Shown in pieces: positions 23,307 through 32,423 of a DNA stretch of 64,000 nucleotides. Source of the stretch: Herpetosiphon geysericola (GTDB lineage: Bacteria; Chloroflexota; Chloroflexia; Chloroflexales; Herpetosiphonaceae); NCBI RefSeq assembly GCF_001306135.1, contig NZ_LGKP01000035.1, positions 1 to 64,000 of the forward strand. Reading direction: 5' to 3'. The first letter of the stretch is position 1, and the number at the start of each line of letters is the position of its first letter. A program made the translations under genes and the position numbers. Under the pieces are notes generated by a model, which was not told where the DNA came from, did not search any database, and saw only the letters and a program-made list of their open reading frames with translations.

Positions 23307-25400
23307 ATGCTGGAGGAGATTTTCGCTCCGCAATCGGTGGCTGTGGTGGGAGCATCTCCCGATCCATCACGTCTTGGTCACCGTGTCCTCAAAAATGTTA
23401 TTGACAATGGCTATCAAGGGCGAATCTACCCGATTCATCCCACAGCCAAAGCAGTTTTAGGCCAAACGGCCTACCCGTCGGTCGCTGCTGTTCCCGCTGA
23501 TGTTGAATTGGCAGTTTTAGTTATTCCACCGCAACATGTGCTCAATGTCGCCGAAGAGTGCGGCCAAAAAGGCGTGCGCGGTTTAGTGGTGATCACTGCA
23601 GGTTTCAAGGAAGTAGGCGGTGAAGGGGTTAAGCTTGAACACCAATTGGTAGAGATTGTGCAACGCTACGGCATGCGCATGGTCGGCCCCAATTGTCTTG
23701 GTGTGATTGATACCGTCAGCCATTTGAATGCTTCGTTTGCAGCATTAATGCCTGCTGATGGCGAAATTGCCTTTATGTCGCAGTCGGGCGCGGTCTGTAC
23801 TGCCATCCTCGATTGGAGCAAAGAGGCCAATATTGGGTTTTCGCGCTTCGTCAGCCTTGGCAATAAATCCGATGTTGATGAAGTGGCGCTGTTGCAGGCT
23901 TGGGGCAACGACCCGCAGAATAAAGTCATTTTGGCCTATCTGGAAGGCATTTCCGATGGCCCGGGCTTTATTCAGGCCGCTCGTGAAGTGACCAAACGCA
24001 TGCCCGTCATCGCGATCAAAAGCGGCACGACGGCTGCTGGCACGCGGGCAATTTCCTCGCACACTGGCTCGTTGGCGGGCAGCGAAAGCGCCTATGAGTC
24101 GGCCTTTGGCCAAAGCGGGATTGTGCGGGCGCGCACGATGGAGCAATTGTTTGATTTTGCTTTAGTCTTTGCCTATCAACCCTTGCTGGCAGGCCCACGG
24201 GTGGCAATTGTCACCAACGCTGGTGGCCCGGGCATTATCGCCACCGATGCAATTGAGCGCGATGGTTTGCAAATGGCCGAATTTAGCCCAGCAACCATCA
24301 GCCACTTGCAAGCCAACTTACCGCCAACCGCCAATGTCTATAATCCGATCGATGTGATTGGCGATGCTAAGGCCGATCGCTATCGGACGGGGATTGAGAT
24401 GGCCTTGGCCGACCCCAATGTTGATGCAGTCTTGGTGCTGTTTACGCCGCAAGCTGGCAGCGAAGCCGAAGCCACGGTAGAAGCCATGGCCGAGCTTTCA
24501 GCCAACCAAAGCAAGCCGATTGTGGCAAGCTTTATGGGTGCATATAGCATCAAGCCAGCGCTCAAATTGCTCAATCAACATAAAATCCCCAACTACGAAT
24601 TTCCCGAACGGGCTGTAGCCGCCTTGGCCGCAATGTGGCAACATCGGCGCTGGCGCGAACAACCAGCCCTAACCTATGCCCGTTTTGATGTTGATAAAGA
24701 CCATGTGCGCGATTTGTTTGCCCAAGTGCGCGCTGCTGGGCGGGTTGAGCTTGGCGAAATTGAGGCTCGCGAAGTGATGGCGGCCTATGGCATGCGCTTG
24801 CCCGATAGTCGGCTGGCACGCTCGCCTGAAGAAGCCGCCGAAATCGCTAAGGAAATTGGCTTTCCGGTGGTGATGAAAATTAGCTCGCCCGATATTTTGC
24901 ACAAAAGCGATATTGGCGGCGTGCGCGTGGGCATTACCGACCCCCAAGCTGCCAGCGATAGCTACGAGTTGATCGCCTATCGTGCGCGTAAATTCAGCCC
25001 GAATGCCCGAATATGGGGGGTGTTGGTGCAGGAGATGGCGCGCAAAGGTCGCGAAGTCTTGGTTGGTGTCAGCCGTGATCCGCAGTTTGGGGCATTAATT
25101 GGCGTGGGCATGGGCGGCATTTATGTTGAAGTGCTCAAAGATGTGGTGTTTCGACTTGCGCCGTTGAGCCGTGAAGAAGTGCGCGAACAACTGCGGGCTA
25201 TTCGTTCGTTCCCATTGTTGCAGGGCGTGCGGGGCGAGCAAACCGCCGATTTAGAGGCGGTCGAAGATATTGTGTTGCGGGTCAGCCAATTAGTCAGCGA
25301 CTTCCCCGAAATCGTCGAAATGGATATTAATCCGTTGGTTGTCTACAACCGTGGCGAAGGCGTAATCGTGCTCGATGCCCGCATTATTCTGCAAGGATAG
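23307..25400 (+). CDS. Acetate/acyl-CoA synthetase, ADP-forming (fused alpha-beta)
   Basis: 697 residues. Order of domains: CoA-binding Rossmann (FAPQSVAVVGASPDPSRLG, residues 5-130), succinyl-CoA ligase-like with the phospho-His motif SSHTGSLAGS (His252), a linker, and a C-terminal ATP-grasp (GFPVVMKISSPDILHKSDIGGV, about residues 510-697) holding the second His. This is the fused alpha-beta form of ADP-forming acetyl-CoA synthetase, which makes ATP from acyl-CoA, ADP and phosphate, in the reverse or forward direction. ATG 23307 has GGAGG in front. The gene two steps downstream (25703) is a phosphotransacetylase-like protein. Confidence 0.92.
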   Translation: MLEEIFAPQSVAVVGASPDPSRLGHRVLKNVIDNGYQGRIYPIHPTAKAVLGQTAYPSVAAVPADVELAVLVIPPQHVLNVAEECGQKGVRGLVVITAGFKEVGGEGVKLEHQLVEIVQRYGMRMVGPNCLGVIDTVSHLNASFAALMPADGEIAFMSQSGAVCTAILDWSKEANIGFSRFVSLGNKSDVDEVALLQAWGNDPQNKVILAYLEGISDGPGFIQAAREVTKRMPVIAIKSGTTAAGTRAISSHTGSLAGSESAYESAFGQSGIVRARTMEQLFDFALVFAYQPLLAGPRVAIVTNAGGPGIIATDAIERDGLQMAEFSPATISHLQANLPPTANVYNPIDVIGDAKADRYRTGIEMALADPNVDAVLVLFTPQAGSEAEATVEAMAELSANQSKPIVASFMGAYSIKPALKLLNQHKIPNYEFPERAVAALAAMWQHRRWREQPALTYARFDVDKDHVRDLFAQVRAAGRVELGEIEAREVMAAYGMRLPDSRLARSPEEAAEIAKEIGFPVVMKISSPDILHKSDIGGVRVGITDPQAASDSYELIAYRARKFSPNARIWGVLVQEMARKGREVLVGVSRDPQFGALIGVGMGGIYVEVLKDVVFRLAPLSREEVREQLRAIRSFPLLQGVRGEQTADLEAVEDIVLRVSQLVSDFPEIVEMDINPLVVYNRGEGVIVLDARIILQG

Positions 25401-25700
25401 ATTGAAAGGCAAAAGTCAAAGGGCAAAAGGCAAAATGGATTTTGAAATAGCAATAGCTTTCAAATCCATGAGCCAGTTTATGATGAACCACGAAGTTTAG
25501 TTTTTTGACTTCTGACTTTTGATTTGATAATTGAAAATCAAAGGGCAAAAGGCAAAATAAATTAAAAATCATAGGACAAAAGGCAAAATAGATTCTGAAA
25601 TAGCAATAGCTTTCAAATCCATGAGCCAGTTTATGATGAACCACGAAGTTTAGTTTTTTGACTTCTGACTTTTGCCTTTTGACTTGATAAAGGAGTTTCG
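25401..25700. repeat. Two direct copies (153-bp offset) of the dispersed intergenic repeat
   Basis: No gene. A unit of about 105 bases, beginning caaaaggcaaaat and containing ctttcaaatccatgagcc, occurs at about 25424-25525 and again at about 25577-25678 with few changes. Both include the words gatgaaccacgaag and ttttgacttctgac. The second copy ends directly in front of the ribosome binding site of the next gene, so its transcript or promoter region includes repeat sequence. Confidence 0.85.
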
Positions 25701-25702
25701 TT

Positions 25703-26764
25703 ATGGCAACGCTGTATGTTGCATCAACAGAATCATATGTTGGCAAGAGTGCAGTTTGTGCTGGCTTGCTGCGCCAACTCAAGGATCGCCAGATTGATGC
25801 TGGCTATATGAAGCCAGTCAGTGTTTCGGTAACTCACACGCCTGAAGGGGCGTTTGATGAAGATGCTGCTTTTATTCGCGAGAGTTTTGGCCTGAGCGAG
25901 CCGTTGGAGCAAATTGCCCCAGTGCTTTTGCGCCGCACCACCATCGAAAGCATTTTGCGTGGCGAGCAGCACGATTGGGCTGGCGCGGTGCAACAGGCGT
26001 TTCAGGCAATTAGCAGCCAACATCAAGTAACAATTGTCGAAGGCACCAATAGTTGGTATGAAGGTGCGCTGGTTGATCTCAGCGCCGATCGGGTGGCCGA
26101 TTTAATCGACGCGCCGATGGTGTTGGTTTCGCGCTATCGCACCACCCTGACCGTCGATGCAATTTTGTCGGTGCAACGCTTCGTTGGCAAACGGCTCAAG
26201 GGCGTTATTCTCAACCAAATTGAGGAAACTCGACTAGATTTTGTGCAATCGCATGTTGTGCCCTTCCTTGAGCAACGCGGGATTGCGGTGCTGGGCTTGT
26301 TGCCGCAAGATATTGCGCTCTCTGGGATTCCAGTTGAGGATTTGGTCAGCGAGCTTGGCGGCAGCGTGATTGGTGCTGAATATGGCCAAGGCAAAATCGT
26401 CGAGTCGTTGATGATTGGGGCGATGGGAGCCGAGGCGGGTTTATCGCACTTCCGGCGTCGTGCCAACAAAGCTGTGATCACAGGTGGCGACCGCACTGAT
26501 TTGCAACTAGCAGCCTTGGAAACCTCAACCAACGCCTTGGTGCTGACGGGCAACTTCCGCCCGCAACAATCGGTGATTGATCGCGCTGAACAACGCAACG
26601 TGCCGATCATCACGATTGCCGATGATACCTTGACCGCCGTTGAACGGATTGAAAACATGTTTGGCCATGTGCGCTTGCACGAACGCACCAAACTCGAACG
26701 TTTCACCAAACTGATGGCCGAGCGCTGCGATTGGGCACGCTTGGACGCGATTTTGGGCTTGTAG
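25703..26764 (+). CDS. Phosphotransacetylase-N-domain protein (AAA_26 + DRTGG)
   Basis: 353 residues: an AAA_26/BioD-like P-loop domain (STESYVGKSAVCAGL, residues 6-20; about 1-200) followed by a DRTGG-type domain (about 215-320). This matches the N-terminal part of long phosphate acetyltransferases, but the catalytic Pta domain is missing. Such free-standing proteins are thought to be regulatory. Position just after the ADP-forming acetyl-CoA synthetase suggests a role in acetyl-CoA control. AAGGAG precedes the ATG. Confidence 0.85.
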   Translation: MATLYVASTESYVGKSAVCAGLLRQLKDRQIDAGYMKPVSVSVTHTPEGAFDEDAAFIRESFGLSEPLEQIAPVLLRRTTIESILRGEQHDWAGAVQQAFQAISSQHQVTIVEGTNSWYEGALVDLSADRVADLIDAPMVLVSRYRTTLTVDAILSVQRFVGKRLKGVILNQIEETRLDFVQSHVVPFLEQRGIAVLGLLPQDIALSGIPVEDLVSELGGSVIGAEYGQGKIVESLMIGAMGAEAGLSHFRRRANKAVITGGDRTDLQLAALETSTNALVLTGNFRPQQSVIDRAEQRNVPIITIADDTLTAVERIENMFGHVRLHERTKLERFTKLMAERCDWARLDAILGL

Positions 26765-26778
26765 GTTTGAGCAACAAA

Positions 26779-26819
26779 AACCCCCGTGTTCTATGTTGAA
26801 CACGGGGGTTTGTTTTTTA
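26779..26819. terminator. Bidirectional intrinsic terminator
   Basis: AACCCCCGTGTTC and GAACACGGGGGTT (13-bp perfect stem, six-base loop) are followed by TGTTTTTT on the plus strand; on the minus strand the stem is followed by TTTGTT. It separates the convergent DRTGG and PPC genes. A 17/18-base tandem duplication (ttgttttttagccttgaa, twice) lies at 26811-26846. Confidence 0.9.
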
Positions 26820-26860
26820 GCCTTGAATTTGTTTTTTAGCCTTGAAGCTGAGGATTTAAA

Positions 26861-29170
26861 CTAGCGGTAGCGCCATTGTTCGTAGTGTTGGCCGACGTTA
26901 CCCATTTCGACTTGCCAATCGGCGGGATTGCTGGGCGTGTAGGTCAGCACGCGGCGCTCGAAGGCTTGCACCAGCACTGTTTGTTCAACGCCGCCAACAT
27001 ACACTTTGGCCCAGTAAGCTTCGCTAATTGGGTAGCCTAAGGCAAAGACCCAATCCATCACTTGGCCTTCTTGAACTTTACCGTTTTGATTGACTAAGCC
27101 TTGGCGATTGACAAAATTCCAGAAGGCGCTGGGAATGTTGTGGCCAGTTTCGGGCACATAATGCACCAATTTGGCAGCATCGTTGAGGTTGCCAGCATAG
27201 GCACTAACCTTGCCACTGCGCGCTAATTGCTGGTCGGCAAATTTGCCTGTGCGGTCATTGGTTGCGCCAAGCAAATTGCTAAAGCTCGCATAGGTTGGAG
27301 CAGAAGCATCGCCTAAGTCGCCAGCAATGTTAATTTGGGCTGGGGTGCGCTGCACATAGTTGCTATCGCCAATTTGAATTTGGCCTTGGATCAATTCCTT
27401 GGCCAACAACCCGTTGGTGACAAACCATTGGCTTTGGCGATCACTCTCGAAATCGCTAATTTCCATGCGCGATTTATCGAAATATTGCACTTGGCGCAAA
27501 CCACCAGGCGATTGATCATAGACTTCGGCGCGGGCTTGGCCGCTGTTTGGCCCCCATAACCACGAACGCACAGCTTGGCCGCTGGCCACCGGCGCATCGG
27601 CATGGGACCAAACCTTGTTGAAGGCTGGATCAGCAAATTTGCCATTGCTGCGGGTATCGAAGTTTGGCAATTTGTTGCTCGAAAAATTGGTTGGGGTTGG
27701 ATAGGCCGAGGTTGGCGTGCGCGTTGGCGTGCCCGTTACCGTGCCAGTTGTCGTCGGCGTGCGCTCATCATCAAAGGTCGGGGTCAGATCATCTTCATCG
27801 AAGGTTGGCGTAATTTCGCCATCATCGAAGGTTGCGGTTGGCTGCATCGTTGGCTGGCCTTGGTTGGCGTTGCTCTTGATCTGGAAGGTCAAGGTGTAAT
27901 CGATAAATTGATTGCCAACATCGCCCACATTTTTGACTTGCACAAAGTAGAAGCCATCGACGACTGGCGAGAAATCGATCCGCGAATCTAAGCCCGATTC
28001 ATAATCGTCGTTGAAATCGATAATTGTCGTGCCGTCACGATCGGCGAGCACCATCACTGTATCAGCCCCAACGCTGAGATCCGAGGTAAACAGCGAATAG
28101 ACTTTGCCCGCTTTGCCGAAGAATTTGACCCAATCTGCATCGCCGCGTGGGCACAGACGATGGTCGGGATGCACTTCGCCAACCACAATCAAGGGCGCGA
28201 TTTCCGGCAAACCATCTGGCTCATACAAATCTTCGCAAATTTCGGGAATGAGCGTTGGCGTGGGGCCATAGCTTTCGCTGTTGAGCACCACCGTGTAGAG
28301 GGCATCAATAAAGCCGCGGCCTGCTGAATCGCGCACCTTGATATAGTATTGGCCGTTGGCTGGCGCGCGCCACGATTGAATCCGTGGCTTGATATCGCTG
28401 GGATCGTTGTTGCGCGGAAAGTCGTCGTTGAAGGCCAATTGATTGCCATTGCTATCGTAAAGCGTCAACGAAAGGTCAAGGCCATCGGTCATTTGCGAGA
28501 CATCGATGGTGTAGACTTTGCCCTCTAAACCGCCAAACAAGAGCCAATCTTCATCGCCAACTGGACAAATCGCGTGGATTTGGGGCACATCAACTTCAAT
28601 TCGGCGCGCTTGGCTACGGGTGTTATTTGGTTCGAAACCATCGTTTCTGGTATTACCACTTCCATTACAAACCCGCACAGGAGTGCCAGAAACAATCGGA
28701 GTAAGTGTTGCGGTTGTTGTTGGAAGCGGCGTTGCTGTGGGAGCCGGTGCAACTCGCACTCGCAAACCTGAAAGCCTTGCAATTGAAGTAGGTGTCGTGG
28801 TTGACGCAGCTTCAACACTAAGGGTCGCAACATCACCATTATTGGCGGTTGGAGGAATATCAACCGTAAGACTAAAATCCTGCGATCCGTTATTTGGAAC
28901 AGGAACGGGACTTCCTACAGAAAGTGTAGCATTCCAGCCAGGAACGATCGAGAAATTAATATTGAACGAATCCGTGCCTGGTCCTAAGTTATCGAGAATA
29001 ATCCTAAAGGTTACACTTGTGCCTGCTGGGCCAGTTAAAGTAGGATTATTTGGGCTAAGTGATAAACTAGGGGTTGCAGCATGTACTTTGTCTGGCTCTG
29101 GTACTATCAAAAATAGTGGTAGCAACATAGCCAAGAGCACCACAAACATCAATAAACGCATCCGTTTCAT
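26861..29170 (-). CDS. Large secreted protein with PPC-type domains and T/P-rich linkers
   Basis: 769 residues. A signal peptide (residues 1-33, ending near VHAAT) is followed by a beta domain of the 'CARDB/NEW3' type (LSLSPNNPTLTGPAGTSVTFRI, about 35-140), a T/P linker, and two copies of a PPC-like domain (FEPNNTRSQARRI... CPVGDEDW, and EPDGLPEIAPLIV... CPRGDADWVKF). Then come a low-complexity T/P/D linker with repeated TPTFDD, and a C-terminal 250-residue domain that ends VGQHYEQWRY, common in Chloroflexota secreted proteins of unknown role. ATG 29170 is used (GGAG at nine bases); the frame begins at TTG 29176. It is likely on the cell surface. No catalytic motif. Confidence 0.8.
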   Translation of the reverse strand: MKRMRLLMFVVLLAMLLPLFLIVPEPDKVHAATPSLSLSPNNPTLTGPAGTSVTFRIILDNLGPGTDSFNINFSIVPGWNATLSVGSPVPVPNNGSQDFSLTVDIPPTANNGDVATLSVEAASTTTPTSIARLSGLRVRVAPAPTATPLPTTTATLTPIVSGTPVRVCNGSGNTRNDGFEPNNTRSQARRIEVDVPQIHAICPVGDEDWLLFGGLEGKVYTIDVSQMTDGLDLSLTLYDSNGNQLAFNDDFPRNNDPSDIKPRIQSWRAPANGQYYIKVRDSAGRGFIDALYTVVLNSESYGPTPTLIPEICEDLYEPDGLPEIAPLIVVGEVHPDHRLCPRGDADWVKFFGKAGKVYSLFTSDLSVGADTVMVLADRDGTTIIDFNDDYESGLDSRIDFSPVVDGFYFVQVKNVGDVGNQFIDYTLTFQIKSNANQGQPTMQPTATFDDGEITPTFDEDDLTPTFDDERTPTTTGTVTGTPTRTPTSAYPTPTNFSSNKLPNFDTRSNGKFADPAFNKVWSHADAPVASGQAVRSWLWGPNSGQARAEVYDQSPGGLRQVQYFDKSRMEISDFESDRQSQWFVTNGLLAKELIQGQIQIGDSNYVQRTPAQINIAGDLGDASAPTYASFSNLLGATNDRTGKFADQQLARSGKVSAYAGNLNDAAKLVHYVPETGHNIPSAFWNFVNRQGLVNQNGKVQEGQVMDWVFALGYPISEAYWAKVYVGGVEQTVLVQAFERRVLTYTPSNPADWQVEMGNVGQHYEQWRYR

Positions 29171-29299
29171 AGGCAACTTCTCCGCTTCAAGGCTGGTGAT
29201 TAATTGAAAGAGATAGGGTTAAAAAGAGCAGCATTGCTATGCTGGTCCATTATAACGTCAAATATTGATTTTGGGGCAGGCGCTTAAGCTTGCTTTGAC

Positions 29300-29950
29300 C
29301 TATAACTGGTTGATCATGCTGTTTTCGAGAATTGGCTGAGGCCCACCATTTTGGGCCACGCGCAGCATGGCTTGGGCTAATTGATCAGTTGTCGTCACAT
29401 ATTGAGGCATGAAGCGTTGCAACACGGGGTAGAATGGGCCAATCAGGCGATAGAGCAGCCGATAGAGCCGCGTTTTGGAAACCACACCATGCTGCGGTTG
29501 AATAAAGCCCGGGCGCAACATATAGGACTCAAATTGCAGTTTCAACAACGCTTGCTCGGTTTGACCCTTAACCCGTGCCCACATTGTCCGCGAGTTGGGA
29601 TTGGTTCCAGCGCCAGAAACATACAAAAAGCGCGATTGCGGATTAAGCCGGGCCAAGGTTTGGGCCACATGCATGGTCAAATCGTAGGTAATTGAACGAT
29701 AGGCTGCCTCGGTCATGCCCGCCGCTGAAACTCCTAGGCAAAACAAACAGGCATCATAGCCAACTAATTCATGTTCAATCGAGGCTAAATCATAGAGATT
29801 GCAATGCACGATTTCGCCAAGCTTAGGGTGGCTTTGGCCAGTCGGGGTGCGACCAACACACAACACTTGCGCAACCGCCGGATTCAACAAACACTCACGC
29901 AACACCCCTTGCCCAACCATGCCAGTCGCCCCAAAAATAAGTATCTTCAT
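29300..29950 (-). CDS. NAD(P)-binding Rossmann protein (atypical SDR, HTATIP2-like)
   Basis: 216 residues starting MKILIFGATGMVGQGVLREC, the GATGxVG variant of the Rossmann nucleotide motif; CLGVSAAGMTEAAYRSITYD and YVSGAGTN...WARVKGQTEQAL provide the SGxxT and x-x-x-K features of atypical SDRs, with no Tyr in the YxxxK position (the visible form is RVKG). Function unknown; may act as a redox sensor or epimerase. ATG 29950 follows GAGGGA; the frame begins at 29965. Confidence 0.8.
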   Translation of the reverse strand: MKILIFGATGMVGQGVLRECLLNPAVAQVLCVGRTPTGQSHPKLGEIVHCNLYDLASIEHELVGYDACLFCLGVSAAGMTEAAYRSITYDLTMHVAQTLARLNPQSRFLYVSGAGTNPNSRTMWARVKGQTEQALLKLQFESYMLRPGFIQPQHGVVSKTRLYRLLYRLIGPFYPVLQRFMPQYVTTTDQLAQAMLRVAQNGGPQPILENSMINQL

Positions 29951-30169
29951 CGGCAGTTCCCTCATTTTTTAAGCTAAAGCCTAGAGTTCATACCTGGAGC
30001 CTTAGCGATCCACAACCTAAATATTAGGGGTGCAGTGGTAGTGATCAATCACCATCCACAGCTTGTTTTGAAAATACAAAAGCTTTATTTAAGCCTAGCA
30101 CGATTTACTGCCAACGGAGCGCCAAAATTAGTGCGAAGAAAAACGGTAGCCGCCAAGCCCAACCATCGG

Positions 30170-30184
30170 TATACTGAATTCAGT
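30170..30184 (+). promoter_or_regulatory. Palindrome overlapping a -10 hexamer in front of ogt
   Basis: TATACT (30170-30175) looks like a -10 box, and ACTGAATTCAGT (30173-30184) is a perfect 12-base palindrome overlapping it, about 30 bases before the ogt start. No -35 box is evident. This arrangement suggests repression or activation of the repair operon at this site. Confidence 0.4.
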
Positions 30185-30213
30185 CAATCGGTCACAACCA
30201 CAGGAGTGTCGCA

Positions 30214-30750
30214 ATGCAACAACTAACGGTCGAACAAGTCGCAACGCCGATTGGCGATGTGGTCATTATCAGTAGCCCTCAGGGCGTGGTTTATCTTGAT
30301 TTTGGCGATAATCAAGCCCGCTGCCAACGCTTGCTCAGCCAACGCTATGGCTCGTTTGAATTAATCCCAACTGCGCAAAGCGATTTGAGCGCAGCAGTTG
30401 CCCACTATTTTGCAGGCGATCTGGCGGCGCTTGATCCAATTAAGGTTGATCTGGCTGGCAGCGAGTTTCAGCGCAAAGTTTGGTTGAGCCTGCGCGAAAT
30501 TGGCGTTGGCCAAACCATGAGCTATGGCCAATTGGCGGCCAAAGTTGGTACGCCTAGCGCCGCTCGCGCCATCGGCATGACCAATGGCCTGAATCCAATT
30601 AGCCTGGTTTTGCCCTGCCACCGCGTGATTGGCGCCAACAAAAGCTTGACTGGCTATGCTGGCGGCTTGGAACGCAAACGCTGGTTGTTGCGCCACGAAG
30701 GCGCTCAATTTAAAGATCTGCCCAAGCAAACGAGTTTTGAATTAGTCTGA
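30214..30750 (+). CDS. ogt: Methylated-DNA--protein-cysteine S-methyltransferase
   Basis: 178 residues. FQRKVWLSLREIGVGQTMSYGQLAAKVGTPSAARAIGMTNGLNPISLVLPCHRVIG contains the helix-turn-helix, the Arg finger and the active Cys135 in PCHRV (shown here in words only beyond those pieces). It repairs O6-alkylguanine by irreversible transfer to its own Cys. ATG 30214 has CAGGAG upstream. The Ada-AlkA fusion follows 11 bases after the stop. Confidence 0.95.
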   Translation: MQQLTVEQVATPIGDVVIISSPQGVVYLDFGDNQARCQRLLSQRYGSFELIPTAQSDLSAAVAHYFAGDLAALDPIKVDLAGSEFQRKVWLSLREIGVGQTMSYGQLAAKVGTPSAARAIGMTNGLNPISLVLPCHRVIGANKSLTGYAGGLERKRWLLRHEGAQFKDLPKQTSFELV

Positions 30751-30761
30751 AAGCAGCAAAA

Positions 30762-32225
30762 ATGTTAACTGAAATTGAGCCAACCCTCCCAAGCCACAGC
30801 GACATGGTTGCGCATATGTTGCAATCGGATGCCAGCTATAACGGCAAATTTATTACTGCGGTCAAAACCACAGGCATCTATTGTTTGCCAAGCTGTCGGG
30901 CGCGCAAACCCAAGCCCGAGAATGTTGAGTTTTTTCATAATCCGAACGCGGCCCAAGGGGCGGGCTATCGCGCCTGCAAACTTTGTCGGCCTGATGATTT
31001 TTATCGTGGCTTCGACCCTGAGGAACATTTAACCGAGCAATTGATCGAATCGGTGCTGGCCCAACCTGCTGCCTTTGGCGATGTTAAGGCTATGGCGCAA
31101 GCAGCTGGCGTTGGCCAAACCAAATTATTCGAATTGATGCGGGTTTATTATCACACCACGCCAGCAGATTTGCTGTTGCATGGGCGCATTGAGGCTGCAT
31201 GCGCTTTATTGTTGAACAGCGACCAAACGATTATTGCGATTGCCAATGAAGTTGGTTTTGATAGCCTTTCGAGCTTCAACGAGAATTTTCGCAAGCAGAC
31301 GTTGCTCACGCCAAGCGATTATCGCCGCATGCCAGAAACTGGCCATTTTAGCCTTAGCTTGCCCAACGATTATCCAAGCCGCCAAATTTTAGGCCAGCTT
31401 GGCCGCGATCCACTGAGCTTAACTGATCGGGTTGTGGAGCAGACTTGGCTTAGCACGTGCCGTTTGAATGCGCAAACTGGGGTTTTGCTCAGCGTCACAA
31501 TCACCCAGCAGCATGCAGAATGTTCAATTGTGGATCAGCCAACGCTTACGCCAAGCGACTATGCCACAATTCACCAGCATATCGTTGCTGGCTTGGGTTT
31601 GCGCAACGATCCCAGTCGCTTCGAGGCCCACGTTGCCAAATCGCCAGCACTTTTACCTTTGATTGAGCAACAACGCGGTCTGCGCATGCCCTTGGTGCAT
31701 AATCCGTTCGATGCCTTGGTTTGGGCAATTTTGGGTCAACAAATCTCGCTGGCGGTAGCCTATCGCTTGCGCCAACGCCTGACCGCGCTGGTGGGTCAAC
31801 CATTAAATGCTGAGTTTTATCTTGCGCCAACGCCGAGCGCCGTGGCTGAACTAAGCGTTGAGCAATTATTGCCGTTGGGCTTTTCCAATTCCAAGGCGCG
31901 CTATTTAATTGATACGGCGCAGGCGATTGTGGCTGGAACTCTGCCCTTGGCCAGCTATGGCAGCAAATCAGCCACGCGGATCGAGCGCGAACTTTTGGCC
32001 TTGCGCGGCATCGGCCCATGGACAGCCCAATATGTGCTGATGCGCTCGTATGGGTTTAGCGATTGTGTGCCGGTGGGCGATAGTGGCTTGACCAGTAGTT
32101 TGCAGGCATTTTTTCAGCTTGAGCAACGGCCTGATCGCTCAACAACGCTGGCCTTGATGGCCGCCTTTAGTCCCTATCGCAGCCTTGCAACCTTTCATCT
32201 CTGGCAACGCTTGAAGCCAATGTAA
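30762..32225 (+). CDS. alkA: Ada metal-binding / AraC / AlkA fusion DNA-3-methyladenine glycosylase
   Basis: 487 residues. N-terminal Ada zinc domain with the four cysteines of IYCLPSC and RACKLC (about residues 5-90), an AraC helix-turn-helix (about 95-190, with IAIANEVGFDSLSSFNENFRK), AlkA_N-like beta domain, and a HhH-GPD glycosylase domain (LALRGIGPWTAQYVL, then GDSGL with catalytic Asp440). It senses methyl phosphotriesters via Ada Cys, probably activates its own operon, and excises alkylated bases. Partner of Ogt. The ribosome binding site is weak, so coupling with ogt is likely. Confidence 0.93.
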   Translation: MLTEIEPTLPSHSDMVAHMLQSDASYNGKFITAVKTTGIYCLPSCRARKPKPENVEFFHNPNAAQGAGYRACKLCRPDDFYRGFDPEEHLTEQLIESVLAQPAAFGDVKAMAQAAGVGQTKLFELMRVYYHTTPADLLLHGRIEAACALLLNSDQTIIAIANEVGFDSLSSFNENFRKQTLLTPSDYRRMPETGHFSLSLPNDYPSRQILGQLGRDPLSLTDRVVEQTWLSTCRLNAQTGVLLSVTITQQHAECSIVDQPTLTPSDYATIHQHIVAGLGLRNDPSRFEAHVAKSPALLPLIEQQRGLRMPLVHNPFDALVWAILGQQISLAVAYRLRQRLTALVGQPLNAEFYLAPTPSAVAELSVEQLLPLGFSNSKARYLIDTAQAIVAGTLPLASYGSKSATRIERELLALRGIGPWTAQYVLMRSYGFSDCVPVGDSGLTSSLQAFFQLEQRPDRSTTLALMAAFSPYRSLATFHLWQRLKPM

Positions 32226-32231
32226 CAATGT

Positions 32232-32423
32232 TTTGATCCACGAAGGACACGAAGAGCACAAAGATACGTTTTTAACCACGAAGGACACGAAGAGCACAAA
32301 GATACGTTTTTAACCACGAAGGACACGAAGAGCACGAATGTTGGGTTTCGTGGTTCGCTGAGATTTTTACAATTATCAAGGAACCACTGAACTAAACTTA
32401 GCGACCCTTCGCGTTCTTCGCGG
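32232..32423. repeat. Three tandem 38-bp repeats plus dispersed-family words
   Basis: The 38-base unit starting ccacgaaggacacgaagagc is repeated at 32238, 32276 and 32314 (the third copy changes after gagcac). The rest (gtggttcgctgag, cccttcgcgttcttcgcgg) belongs to the same phrase set as other intergenic repeats. No gene is present, and no terminator could be distinguished. Confidence 0.85.

Noticed and set aside
28518-29207. Long plus-strand frame of 229 codons
   Set aside because: Antisense to the secreted PPC protein; its Val/Ser/Gly-rich sequence is a mirror of the T/P linker.
32238-32345. Possible CRISPR array (38-bp repeats)
   Set aside because: The 38-bp copies are directly adjacent with no spacers.
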